From positions 1,867,501 through 1,931,500 of the forward strand of contig CP053159.1 of the NCBI GenBank assembly GCA_014607495.2: DNA of 64,000 bases, written 5' to 3'. Under the pieces are notes generated by a model. It saw only the letters and a list, made by a program, of their open reading frames with translations, did not search any database and was not told the DNA's origin. Both the position numbers and the translations under genes were made by a program. The number at the start of each line of letters is the position of its first letter. Position 1 is the first letter of the stretch. Positions 38,001 to 48,249 of this stretch are shown piece by piece. This DNA comes from Carposina sasakii. Lineage: Eukaryota > Arthropoda > Insecta > Lepidoptera > Carposinidae.

Positions 38001-41000
38001 GATCCAGTACTGGATCGGTGCAGTCGCGCTGCTGGGCATGCTGGAGGCGGCTGTGTGCTGCGGACTCTATAGTCACATCAACCGCACCGGGTGAGGATTA
38101 CGGTTCGAAATTATCAAGATAAATATTTTTTGTTCATAATTATCCTAGATGATTTCCTATTAAACTTCTTAAAATTTTTCTTTATCTAAATGATAATATA
38201 TTTATCCTCAGTTTTTCAGCATTATTAAATAAACAGCAAAGAATAACTGTGACAAATATGCAATTTACTTCAGAGTTTGTTTTTATAGAGTCAAACAAAA
38301 GTAAAAAAAAGTATGTAAAGAAAATAAATTCGCACTTCTCTCGTCAACCATACGTTTTGTTTCATGTCTAGCATGTTTAGATAAGCAAATTACGTTCGGA
38401 TGTACATAAATAAATAACTTGGATTATTTTGGAGTTCGATTTTTTATAATTATCAAGGTACATATATTTATCAAGATAATTATCACTTCGAACCCTGGTG
38501 AGGATGTAGGTACCTTGTAAATTGAATACATTTACATATAATGAAACAAAATAGCTTCCTGCTGTCTGTCTGCGTGCGGACAAACTTGTACGCAGCCGTT
38601 AGTCATAATCGATTTATAAGTAACTAGCGGCCGCCGCCTTTCCTCTTGTATCACACTATCTATTTAAAAAAATCTCATCAAATTCCATCGCGTAGTTTTA
38701 AAGATGTAAGCATACATAGGAACAGACATACAGCGGCGAGCGACTTTGTCTTATAATATGTTATATAGTGATGATTACGTTCAAAACTTGTTTGTTTCTC
38801 TCTCTGGGTTATATTTTTCGAATGTATGTGTTTATGTGTATAATTCTTTGGCCTATTACTAGCTAGAGCTTAAACGGCTTGTCGTAGTCTGTAAACTCTT
38901 CGTCCATTGTCTTTTGTAGTATTTCGGTCAAGGCGACCAATCTCTACGGAGATTGGCCAGGTGCGCAGGAGATATTACTCTATTCCGTCACTCTCATAGT
39001 CCGATGGGACGGAAAGCCGACACGACCGGAGAGAGATCAGGCGCAGGACCAACGGTTTTACGTGCTTTCCGAGGCACGAGCTAAGTGATAATTTTGCAAC
39101 ATTAAAATCTGTACATGAAATAAATTCATTGGTACAGGCCCGTGACTGGGATCGAACTTACTTATTTTTAATGAAAGATAATGATGAATGGAAACGTCTG
39201 ATAAATACTTAAAAACTAGTGAAAAATTCGCTGAAATAAAACTAACGAACGAACAACTTGGGTACATACGTCCATGAATAAATCGTAATTAATCAGATAG
39301 TATAGAAAACGTCCATGACTCGGAAACTAACGTCCATCATATATCAATGTTTGCACACCGGGATACGAACCCAGGACCTAGGGCGCGGCGGACACACTAC
39401 TAACTGCCCTTATCCCATATTTCGAAACTCACATTCTCGAAAGTCCTCATGGTATGTCTTGTTTCAGGCTATTTAACTTGGAAGCGTACTTATTTGTCGA
39501 GTGGATATCGGTGGTGAAGCGAGCTCTCGCGAGGATGCTAGTCATTATTGTGTCGTTAGGATTCGGGATTGTCAAGTAAGTATACGCCTATTACATCCTT
39601 TTATGGGATACATTTCGGTGTTTTCTTTTTGAAAAAACATTTTGCCAACTAACTTGCCTGATGCCAACCCTTGTCTCTTGGAAAAATATGGTTTCTTTCG
39701 AAGGTCATAGTGCCAAATATTTAGCATTTGTATTACGTCCCGCTGCCTGCCTGACGCTAACCATCCCCAAGTAAGCTACGTGACAATTTCAGTATATTAA
39801 AATCAGTACACGAAATAAATTATCCGTAGTAGGTAGGTACATTATCTTCGTTTTTTTGTGTACAATAAAGAATTATTATTATTAGTAGGCTATTTTAGTA
39901 GTATTTCGCTTAACCCCTTCTGCTACACCCTGTATATGTAACACAGCAAAACGTTGTTTATCACAGACCGCGCCTCGGCAACGCGTTACAACGCGTCGTA
40001 GGCACGGGAGCCCTATGGGGCGTGTTAGCGGGAGTGGAAGCATATCTCCGTCTCGCTCACACGCCGGGGCCGGGCGGAGCGGGGGGCGGGGCCAGAGGGA
40101 ATACCGCGCTGCTATTGGCGGACGCGCCGATCGCGGCGCTAGACAGCGCCATCTGTTGGTGGGTGTTTGTATCGCTGTCGCATACGCAGCGCACGCTGCA
40201 GTTGAGAAGGTAAGTCATTTAGAACCTTATTTTCCTATACATTTAATATAATTATTGTAACTGTTCGATTTCTGTATATGGCAAATAAATATTTTTTTAA
40301 ATCATTTCGTATAGAAAAAAAAAAGCACGTGCGCATGGCCCCACTGGCATGGCTATTACCTAATATAATTTGCAAAACCGAATCAATACGATAGCGAAAA
40401 TTTAGAGTGTCCTGTACATTCTCATATTTTCACTCTTTCTAAATTTTCGTTGTCGGATTGCTATCGTTCTGCTTCCGCAAGTTATGTAATCAGGAGGCTG
40501 GGCCACTAAACTCATCGCAAAATAAGAGGTCCGTTTACCGCAGAGCTAGCATCTTTGCAATCTGCACACTGTTTCATACATTTTTATTTAGTTCGTGAAT
40601 ATCCGCCGGACTTCTTATACCGTGATTGGTTTAGTTGTTTGGCCCTTGCCCATATCTATTACATATAATAAAAATGTAACGGGTCGCTGTCTGTACATGG
40701 AAGATATATGAGAAAAAATATTATAAGAGACCTATATCAACGTAATAGTACCCAAAAGAATGATTTTTTAAATTTTTGTCTGTTTGTCGGTTTGTCTGTG
40801 CGTTTGTGCACGCTAATCTCAGAAACGGCTGAACTGATTTCGATGCAGTTTTCAGGAATATATTGTGACATGTCCCACTTAACGTAGGCTACTTTTTATC
40901 CCGGGAAAATGTTTTATCCCAGGTAATTTCGACATTTAGTTTTTTCTGTAGACCACGCGGACGGAGTCGCGGGCGTCCACTAGAAGATGTCCCAAAGCTG

Positions 41001-42936
41001 AGTCAAGATAAGATCTGCACAAGTAGCATAACCTGCGTAACACGCATGATAAACCGATTTATCGACATTTAGCCTGTCACATAAATATAGCCGCCATGTT
41101 GAATTTTGTATAGCGACGACACGATATCGCCGTGAGCATAGCGACTCGTCGTTATGTCTTTACGCACAGACATTCATTTCCCCTTTCAGGAATACAGTGA
41201 AGATGTCCCTATACAAGCACTTCACAATCGTATCGGGTACACGCGTGTATAACTGTGAGTATTACCACATTATTGTCAAACATCAATATAAACTCATCGC
41301 AAAATAAGAGGTCCGTTTACCGCAGCGCTGCTCGTAGCATCTTTGCAATCTGCACACTGTTTCATACATTTTTATTTAGTTCGTGAATAATCCGCCGGAC
41401 TTCTTACACCGTGATTGGTTTAATACTATAGTATTATAGATACTTATACCTTATCGAAGAAGTCTTACATCCATATCATTACTCGTTACGAATTGGACAA
41501 TATGGAATTAGACATTTTAAGATTTTGACATAATGGGAATTGACATGTAAAAAATTGAATACATTTTAAGAATTTTACATAATGGGAATAAGACATTTTA
41601 AGAATTGGACATAATGGGAATTGCCAATATGCTATTATGGAAATTAGGCATTTTGTCATAATGGGAATTTGCCATTTTGCGAATTTTGGTGTTAAATATA
41701 AATGAACGCTCCCCAGGAATGGAAGGACATCTGGCTGGACGTGGGTTACTGGCACGTGCAGTTCGCAGGCGTGCTGGCGGCCATCATGGCGCTGTGGCGG
41801 CCAACCAATAACAACCAGCGATACGCGTTCACACCACTGCTGGACCACGCGGACGACGATGATGGTAGGTTTTGAATGGGAACTGTGAGAATAAGAGTGG
41901 ATGGAAGGGTTGGAAGGGGTATACTTATAGCGGACCTACAATATAGGGGACCAACAACAACCAGCGCTACGCCTTCACGCCCCTAAACAGACGAGCGAGC
42001 TTGCAGTAGATAAAGCGAAAGAGATGTGTCAGGACTAGACGTGTGCGCCGATCATCGGCGGCCGATGACATAATTATCGGCAGCGGCGGCGTGATTTCGG
42101 CGTCTCTTCGGCGTGAAGAATTGAAATATATCTCCATAGTTTTTATTTTAGGTAGGTAGGTACCCGATGCGCCTACCCGCTGGACCTTCAAAAGTGCGCA
42201 AAAGTTGGCCTAATGGGTGTAATGGATGTGCTTTGCATGCTCCTGCTGACAGCTGCCGGCGCCGTAGCTGTATCAGCGTCGCTGGACCTGGTTTGGCCTA
42301 AAAATTGGGTTTCAAACGTTTAAAAGTCGCGCCGATTTCACGCCAAAAATCGGCGGCGGGTCGGCTTGAAAAAAAAGCGCGCGGCGCACACGTCTAGTCA
42401 GGACCGTAGCAAGTGGAGATCTGTGATCTCTTCCATAGGTAGCTCTCCAGAACAGAAAGAGCCGTGATTTTATGAATGTAAGAATACATCGGCTGCATCA
42501 CCCTGCATGTCGTAAAGTCGTAAGATCCGACTAAGGAAATCAGGGTTTTCACTCAGGCGATGAGTTAGCAAGTCACTTATCTTTTGCATCTGACCTAAAT
42601 TTAAATACCACAATTTTTCTGTGCACCTAGTTTGAAGGTTAATTTATTGGTTTAATATATAGCTAGCAAAACCAACAAAGTAATTAAATCAAATAATCCA
42701 CAGAGGAAGAAGAGCACTTCGTAAACGACGCGTTTGGTGTTAAAATGCGAGGAAGTGTTAACGCGGGAGACAGTGAGAAAGTCAGAGAGAACAGCGCACA
42801 ACCCGATCCGAGTAGCAACTCCTTAGATTCCGACCTTCGATGGGTCGAAGAGAATATTCCTTCCAGTTCCTTACCATTACTGGACTCGGACGAAGAGATC
42901 ATTAATACGAAGTTCGAGGTGTCCAAAATGCAGTGA
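32017..42936 (+). CDS. TMEM87A: TMEM87-family Golgi seven-TM (GOST) protein; one TM exon not found
   Basis: Exons: 32017-32109, 32413-32473, 35424-35518, 35837-36007, 37654-37803, 37915-38090, 39468-39575, 39967-40209, 41190 to about 41254, 41717-41864, 42704-42936; phases agree up to exon 9. TMEM87 proteins are Golgi GOLD-domain seven-TM proteins. The signal peptide is MLGITFIFLLTVIKVSHG. Family landmarks are SKSLFKDTKL, NITVEYKWLATEC, the first TM (FFSCMCAVYTILCALWLVAC), LRIQYWIGAVALLGMLEAAV, VKRALARMLVIIVSLGFGIVK then PRLG, ALDSAICWWVFVSLSHTQRT, NTVKMSLYKHF, WLDVGYWHVQF, WRPTNNNQRYAF, DLRWVEENIPSSSLPLLDSDEE and a C-terminal KFEVSKMQ. The family TM segment of about 30 residues after KHFT has no counterpart in 41254-41716. 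Exon 9 also ends in a phase incompatible with exon 10, so its 3' border is uncertain. Confidence 0.9.
34680..34845 (+). mobile_element. LINE 3' tail (CR1-like) in TMEM87 intron 2
   Basis: The frame NFKNKLDKHIKP is followed by the hairpin-bearing tail CAGTTGTCTCATCAACTGCC, CTGTTTACATATATAATAAA. This is the same 3' end as the copy at 28290-28700, in the opposite orientation. Confidence 0.65.
34860..35365. repeat. TTCCCGTGGGAATTTCGGGAAAT internally repeated element
   Basis: The motif CCTTCCCGTGGGAATTTCGG (or a close variant) recurs about every 100 bp at least four times. The element ends in GAAATCGGTCCAGTAGTTTC-GGAGCCTATTCATTAC. The same array and the same end are at 48340-48760. This is probably a non-autonomous retroelement with internal duplications. 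Confidence 0.6.
36086..36123. repeat. Perfect short hairpin after TMEM87 exon 4
   Basis: The arms CCGCCCTGTCTTC and GAAGACAGGGCGG are perfectly complementary around a 12-base loop. It lies about 80 bp downstream of the exon 4 donor. Confidence 0.7.
36270..36545 (+). repeat. GGGATAAAAAGTAGCCTATATG family copy in TMEM87 intron 4
   Basis: This is a plus-strand, nearly full copy with GACGCCCGCGA, GGATAAAAAGTAGCCTATATG-type and ATCGAAATCGGTTCAGCCG blocks in order. The 105-residue frame over it is a repeat translation. Confidence 0.75.
37150..37393 (-). mobile_element. tRNA-derived SINE in TMEM87 intron 4
   Basis: On the minus strand the 5' end carries a pol III A box TGGTGTAGTTGG (37370-37381) and a B box GGTTCGAATCC (37327-37337), then a tRNA-unrelated body with GACTCGGAAAG-type and CACAAGACCTTAGAGATCTT words. 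Related copies are 39288-39412 (-, partial) and 63803-64000 (-, cut by the window end); a fragment lies near 9270-9310 (+). Confidence 0.8.
39288..39412 (-). mobile_element. tRNA-derived SINE, partial copy in TMEM87 intron 6
   Basis: It shares CATGACTCGGAAA, CAATGTTTGCAC and a degraded B box (GGGATACGAACCCAGGACC on the plus strand) with the copy at 37150-37393. The 3' body is missing or diverged. Confidence 0.65.
40345..41150. repeat. Repeat cluster in TMEM87 intron 8
   Basis: In order: a relative of the GGCCCCCTGATTAC fold-back (40345-40505), an AAAATAAGAGGTCCGTTTA repeat (40508-40634), a minus-strand GGGATAAAAAGTAGCC family copy (40660-40985) and a CTAGCATGAC-family MITE remnant (41025-41150). 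Together they fill nearly the whole 980-bp intron. Confidence 0.65.
41281..41700. repeat. Repeat block where a TMEM87 exon is expected
   Basis: 41281-41425 is a near-identical copy of the repeat at 40508-40634. 41490-41700 is a degenerate tandem array built on GACATAATGGGAATT and CATTTTAAGAATT units of roughly 40-45 bp. No frame encoding a hydrophobic helix with splice sites was found inside. Confidence 0.65.
42035..42397. mobile_element. Terminal-inverted-repeat element in TMEM87 intron 10
   Basis: The ends CTAGACGTGTGCGCCG and CGGCGCACACGTCTAG are perfect 16-bp inverted repeats. The direct repeat TCAGGA lies at 42029-42034 and 42398-42403. Subterminal GC-rich blocks full of CGGCG and GCCGAT words alternate with a unique centre. 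No transposase is present; the superfamily is not clear. Confidence 0.8.
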
Positions 42937-44632
42937 TTTTTTCCTAGTATTATGTATGTAATTGTAATTTAATTATAGCGAACAACTAAAAGTAAATTGT
43001 GTTTATTTAAATTGAAGTTCTTATTATATTTGTGGTAAGTGGTTACATACTTTTTGATAATTGTATGGGGGATTAGGTATAGAGAGAGAAAGGGTCAAGA
43101 CACACTGTTAACACCCCACGCGATCCCCACTCGCAATACATTTGGCGTGTTGTCGCGTCGGGTGTTAACAGTGTGTCTTGACTCTTGACCATGAAGAAGG
43201 TATAAAAAGAGGAGGTGGGACTATGAACTGAGTCGTGTGGCAATCGTGAGGCCATGACGTCATGATAGGGGTGGAGCTTCAGCGCCAGTGTAATGCAGTA
43301 GCTGTAACCACACGCTTGTGCTCCGAAATGTAACCGTATTAAAATTACAAAGACACTAGTGCTTTTATCAGGGTACTTTTTTAGGTAGTATAATATTGCC
43401 AGCTAGTGATGAGTAATTGCACTAGTAAAACAAACAATCTTGAACCATATTGACTAGTCACTACAAGGTTGTTTCTATGTAAATAGGGCAGGGCTACAGT
43501 GTTCAATGCTCCTCTCGTCCCATACTTCACCCCCGCTCCGCGGCACACTATTTTTGAAAATATACTTAGCCGCTACTCCTCTTTTATTTCTTCTCCATGC
43601 TCTTGACCCAAAGTGTTGTATAATATGAGTAAAATAGACTAACCTTAGGCTGCTTTTCTACCAGAAATGTGCTATTACCGTTGCTACAGATGTGTGATAA
43701 CTATCCACTTATCACATCAACACATCTTTTGTGGAAATCTTTGTATTTTACTCTTTTGGGCCCTATGGTGATGGTTGTCAGCATGCAATCGGCCAAGTAT
43801 CTAATTTAAATTCCTCTAATGTAGTTATCTCTAACTACCAGTTTTTCAAACACTAATGCTTGATTAGTTTAACTAGTAACTTTATCTTTATCACGCATTG
43901 ATTTGCCAAATCAATGTTCAAGACACACCATTATCTGCAAGAGTTGTACCCTTCGAGAAATTAGCAGAATATATTATTTATTCCAAATTGGGAGGCTAAT
44001 TAAATAAGTAATAAGATTTTCATATAGTACAATTTATTTTTGTTCACATGAGATACATTTTAAAAATAATTATATTTCTTTAGATATGATCTTTGGTATA
44101 TAAAATATAAATTATGGAATACCCATTATGGCCACACAAGATACTCAAAATTGGAAGTTTTTGGAAGTCTGTGTTACATCTGGCTAAAATATAGTTTTTT
44201 TTTTACAATTATAATTAAATAGAATAATCCTAGTCTTCAATACATTCTCCACTATATATGTATGTATAAGATTATAATTTGTAATAAGTATCAAATAATA
44301 TTTTGTGCATTTATTAATTCTTAGTACATATTTTTTTTATTAGATTAGATATTTTTCAATACATTTGTAAATTAAATAAAACGCGATGTTGAAGGATATA
44401 ACTGATTTATATCTCAACACAACGTAGTTTATTGTCCCAGTGTAATATTATACAATTCAAATACTTAATTAATATTCATAGCACAAAATGATACATTGCA
44501 CACATCCTCTGACAAACTCACACAGAATTCCTAAATAATAATATTTCATAGTAATAATATAATATGTCATCAATTCTTAATACTGTTTATATCTAGTGTC
44601 TTTATAGAATTAAATTAGAATATAAAACATCC
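42937..44632. other. Tail-to-tail intergenic region between TMEM87 and ELMO
   Basis: It holds the 3' UTRs of two converging genes. A long hairpin lies at 43095-43181 (arms TCAAGACACACTGTTAACAC and GTGTTAACAGTGTGTCTTGA). A minus-strand repeat at about 43435-43605 matches 32698-32775 in reverse (TTCTTCTCCATG, TAGTCACTACAAGG). No gene is supported. Confidence 0.5.
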
Positions 44633-46855
44633 TTAATAGTCATAATAAAAATCATAATCATCGGGCTCCTGGGGAATAATAGGAGGATCCTGAGGAATGT
44701 CTATACCCTCAACATCAAGAAGCCGTACTTTAATGTCCATAGAGAGAAGTGTCTCCAAGTCATGGACATATGATTTACTGGTCATTTTCTCCTTCAATAA
44801 AGCATTAATACCATCTGTCCAGTAATCAAAGATCTGTGGATCAGGAGCCACAAAATCTAATGAAGGAACCTCAGATGATTTGAGCATTATTGAGAATGCT
44901 AGGAGTGGTGCCACTTTCCTTCCCCTCATGTCTTTTAAATGGGGGCAGTCTTTGCCCACAACTACATGACTGATGTTGCTCACTGATAGTTTGTTGCTCA
45001 GCTCCTCTAAAGTTGGGGTGCTCTTTTCATCACAGTCACCATAATGCAGCACTTTATGGTTTGGGGACAACCTTATGAACCAGAATTTGTCCTTCATTCT
45101 CTGACCCCTTGAGGAATACTTCTTGAACCTTGTCCCCCCAACCAGTACTCCCAGTCTTTGCTGTTCAATCAGTTCAATGATTTCTGGAGTTATTTTCTCC
45201 TTGAGTTCCATTATAGGTACGGCCTGAGATTCACACACTTCCCTGTTGGTCCGATCTTGCTGCCATAGCTGTGTTAATTCAGAGTAAGTGAGCTTGTTAA
45301 TACTTTGGCGGAATTTATCAAAGCCTCTGGGTGACTCTGCCAATGCACGGCTGATCTGCTCCTTGACTACACTGGACACTTTGATGAAGTCTTCAGTAGT
45401 TGCTCTCATTTCTTTCCAAGTTTTATTTAGGATTACAATACAAATGGAGAATAACTCCTCAAAAGGATGGTCGTGTGTGAAGAACAGAGGATGGTATGTT
45501 TGACCTTGCTCATTGGGAGTATCCCCAATGTGTAGAATATCACAGAGTTGCTTCACTAGCTCAATACTAGTTTTTCCAAATGGACATTCATGTTCATCAG
45601 CTCTACAGCTATTCTCTAGAACAATCTTAGTATAGTCTTCAGTATGATTTTGAGCAAAATATAAAATACAGTCCAGGGCTAAAACCCCAGGAGGAACCTC
45701 ATTGAAGTCCTTTATAGGATCAATTTCACATTTAAATCCCAGCTTCTTGGTGTCTTTTGAAAAGCTCCCTATTTGCCGCCCCTTCAGTTCAATGTTTAGG
45801 TTAATATCATTTTGGAATGCAATTTTTCTCAACTGGTTAATTTTTTCATGAGACTCCTGTTCTTGTGCATCAGCTCTCTGCCTCATCCTTGGTTCCAGCA
45901 GGCCGAGGGTCAAAGTTTGCAAAACATATAATTGATGTGCTAGCTCTGTGCCTATTTCGTCTTTAGTTGCATTCTTAGAAAAGTCAGTAGTTGCAATTAG
46001 ATTTTCATAGATAACATTACGAACAGGCTTAGATGATAATGTTGCTGCAATAGCTTTTCTTTTCGTTGAGTCAGCTTTCAAGAAGATGGCATTTATAAGA
46101 GCAATAGCATTTTGCTGAATAATAATATCATGGTGTGGATTTTGAAGATGAGAAATCAAGTTCGGTATGGTTATTTCATTCTCAACATATGAATTTTTAC
46201 CAGAGCTGTTCAAAACAATATTCTCCAGTATAGAAAGGCATGACTGTGTGATCTTGCGGTCTTGAGTGCTGGATTGATTGCTGACAAAGCTGGCAACACT
46301 GTTTATGAACTGATTCTCTAATATGTCCCAAGATATTGTGCCATGGTCCATTAGCTCCACAAAAGTTACTAAAGCAAACTTCAATGCATCTCCTTTAAAT
46401 TTTACAGTTTCAATTGCATTAATAATAAGGGACAAACCCTTCTTGTTTATAAATTCCACAGCAAATGTGAGATCACTGCTTAAAGAGGATAATTTGGATA
46501 ATGCCAGAGTTTGCTCACTTTCAATTCCCAAATTAATTTTTAATAGAATACCTTGAACAGTCTTAGCTGGGGACTGTTCCAGTCGGAGTACGGATCCATT
46601 CTTTATTTCATTTCTATTTTTTTCTGTGATGTAGTTCTTATTGTTGGTTTCAGAAAATTGTAGAGCGTAGTTCTCGGGATCCGGCACGCCGAATTCTTTG
46701 CATACTCCTTGGATAATACTTGACAATGGTTGGCTTTGGTCAAATTCCATTAGTTGTGCCTTATTGTCGGGAGGAGCATTCTCCATTTCCACTGCGATCT
46801 TTAGGATCGTAGAGTTCTTGGTCGCGGATGGCATTTTTATAGCTTTTAGAGACAT
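44633..46855 (-). CDS. Ced-12: ELMO / Ced-12 engulfment and cell motility protein, single coding exon
   Basis: One uninterrupted frame of 740 residues; human ELMO1 has 727. ELMO binds DOCK (Ced-5/Myoblast city) proteins to form the bipartite exchange factor that activates Rac in phagocytosis, migration and myoblast fusion. The N-terminus has a ubiquitin-like Ras-binding region (about 10-95, with LSSIIQGVCKEFGVPDPENY), then armadillo-type helices. The ELMO domain is about 315-490 (LRKIAFQNDINLN, GVLALDCILYFAQNH). A PH domain is about 550-675 (FKKYSSRGQRMKDKFWFIRL), and the C-terminal tail has PPIIPQEP for the DOCK SH3 domain. ATG 46855 is followed seven codons later by a second ATG that could serve as start. 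The lack of any coding intron is notable, but the protein shows no lesion. Confidence 0.95.
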   Translation of the reverse strand: MSLKAIKMPSATKNSTILKIAVEMENAPPDNKAQLMEFDQSQPLSSIIQGVCKEFGVPDPENYALQFSETNNKNYITEKNRNEIKNGSVLRLEQSPAKTVQGILLKINLGIESEQTLALSKLSSLSSDLTFAVEFINKKGLSLIINAIETVKFKGDALKFALVTFVELMDHGTISWDILENQFINSVASFVSNQSSTQDRKITQSCLSILENIVLNSSGKNSYVENEITIPNLISHLQNPHHDIIIQQNAIALINAIFLKADSTKRKAIAATLSSKPVRNVIYENLIATTDFSKNATKDEIGTELAHQLYVLQTLTLGLLEPRMRQRADAQEQESHEKINQLRKIAFQNDINLNIELKGRQIGSFSKDTKKLGFKCEIDPIKDFNEVPPGVLALDCILYFAQNHTEDYTKIVLENSCRADEHECPFGKTSIELVKQLCDILHIGDTPNEQGQTYHPLFFTHDHPFEELFSICIVILNKTWKEMRATTEDFIKVSSVVKEQISRALAESPRGFDKFRQSINKLTYSELTQLWQQDRTNREVCESQAVPIMELKEKITPEIIELIEQQRLGVLVGGTRFKKYSSRGQRMKDKFWFIRLSPNHKVLHYGDCDEKSTPTLEELSNKLSVSNISHVVVGKDCPHLKDMRGRKVAPLLAFSIMLKSSEVPSLDFVAPDPQIFDYWTDGINALLKEKMTSKSYVHDLETLLSMDIKVRLLDVEGIDIPQDPPIIPQEPDDYDFYYDY

Positions 46856-46973
46856 TATTCAACCATTGAAAACAACTAAACACAAACGGTTTTTATGATA
46901 GTTGACGATTATGAATTACTTAAACTAAATCTAACTATCATGAATAGGAAGCAAAGAATATACTACTCTATAA

Positions 46974-48065
46974 TAGGAAGGAAGTTATCCCGAAGAAAGA
47001 CAAGGGGAACTAAGCCCATTTTCTATAAATTTTCTGTTTATGTGGATTGATCGTCCCTCAAGAACAAGGTAAAGAGTCAAAATGGTTATTGAGACTTAAT
47101 GCCTCATAAGAAATCAATCCGCTAAAATTTTACATTGTAGATTCTTTAGAAAACATACTTTAACACATGAAGCCATTTACTAATTTTTCATTTTCACAAG
47201 AAAATTACACCTACCCTGTTTTTCCCGCCGATCCGGAATGTTTATTTAAAGGAAAGGCAAGGGGAACTGGCCCATGCCATGTCTTATAAATGAAATGATG
47301 ATGAAATGATGATGATGAATGGAAACGTCGGGAAAATCCTCAAGAACAAGTGTAAAGTTAGTCAAAATGAAAAATTATTGCAGAAACAACTTACATGCGA
47401 CCATGAAGAGATCGTAATCCGGCTAAAGTTTTACTCGGCTTACCTGCATATAAAACCATGCACACGCACTAGATTCACATCACAAGTCAACAAAATATAA
47501 CTTATCAACCAGAAAACATCACTTTACGGACACATTCAAGCCATTTACAAATAATTTTTGATTTTCACAAGAAAATTACACCTGCACCCTACCAGCTTTT
47601 CCCGCCGAATCCGGAATTAAATTAAATTATACAATTTTTTTTGTTTAGTTTATCCCGAAGGAAAGGCAAGGGGTAACTAGGCCCATACAGCCATTGTCTT
47701 TAGTAAATGATTTCTGAATTTATGATGGATGATAATGATGATGATGAATGGAAACGTCGGGAAAATCCTCAAGAAGTCAAAATGAAAAATTATTGCAGAA
47801 ACAACTTACATGCGACCATGAAGAGATCGTAATCCGGCTAAAGTTTTACTTGGCTTACCTGCATATAAAACCATGCATACGCACTAGATTCACATCACAA
47901 GCAAACAAAATATAAATTATCTACCAGGAAACATTACTTTACGGACACATGCAAGCCATTTACAAATAAATTTTGATTTTTACAAGAAAATTACACCCAG
48001 TCCCTTCCAGCTTTTCCTGCCGAATCCCGCGTATCCCGCTTCTTTTCAGCTTTTCCCGCCGAATG
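46974..48065 (-). repeat. Tandem array of a ~380-bp repeat (left of the spondin genes)
   Basis: Three successive copies (about 46974-47236, 47250-47620, 47645-48015) plus a stub to 48065 run from TTATCCCGAAGGAAAGGCAAGG to CCAGCTTTTCCCGCCGAATCC. Shared inner blocks are GATGATGAATGGAAACGTC, ACATGCGACCATGAAGAGAT and CATCACTTTACGGACACATT. The strand sign here is relative: copies at 57526-58327 have the reverse orientation. The element class is unknown. No terminal inverted repeats or coding frame were seen. Confidence 0.7.
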
Positions 48066-48249
48066 TGACAGCTCAGCATCAACCGAAAAATATTTAAAAA
48101 TAAAACAATAAATCCTGTACACTGCTGTTTTGATTTGGACCGTGTAATATTATCGACGCACAGTGGGCTAAAAGGGCGTATTTTCCCTAGTGATTTCCCA
48201 GAAATATCCAAGAATGTGGAAATTTTTATTTATGATTTTTTACAATATT

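Noticed and set aside
41485..41848. 120-residue minus-strand ORF
   Set aside because: It is antisense to a TMEM87 exon and continues through the tandem repeat, which has no stops in that frame.
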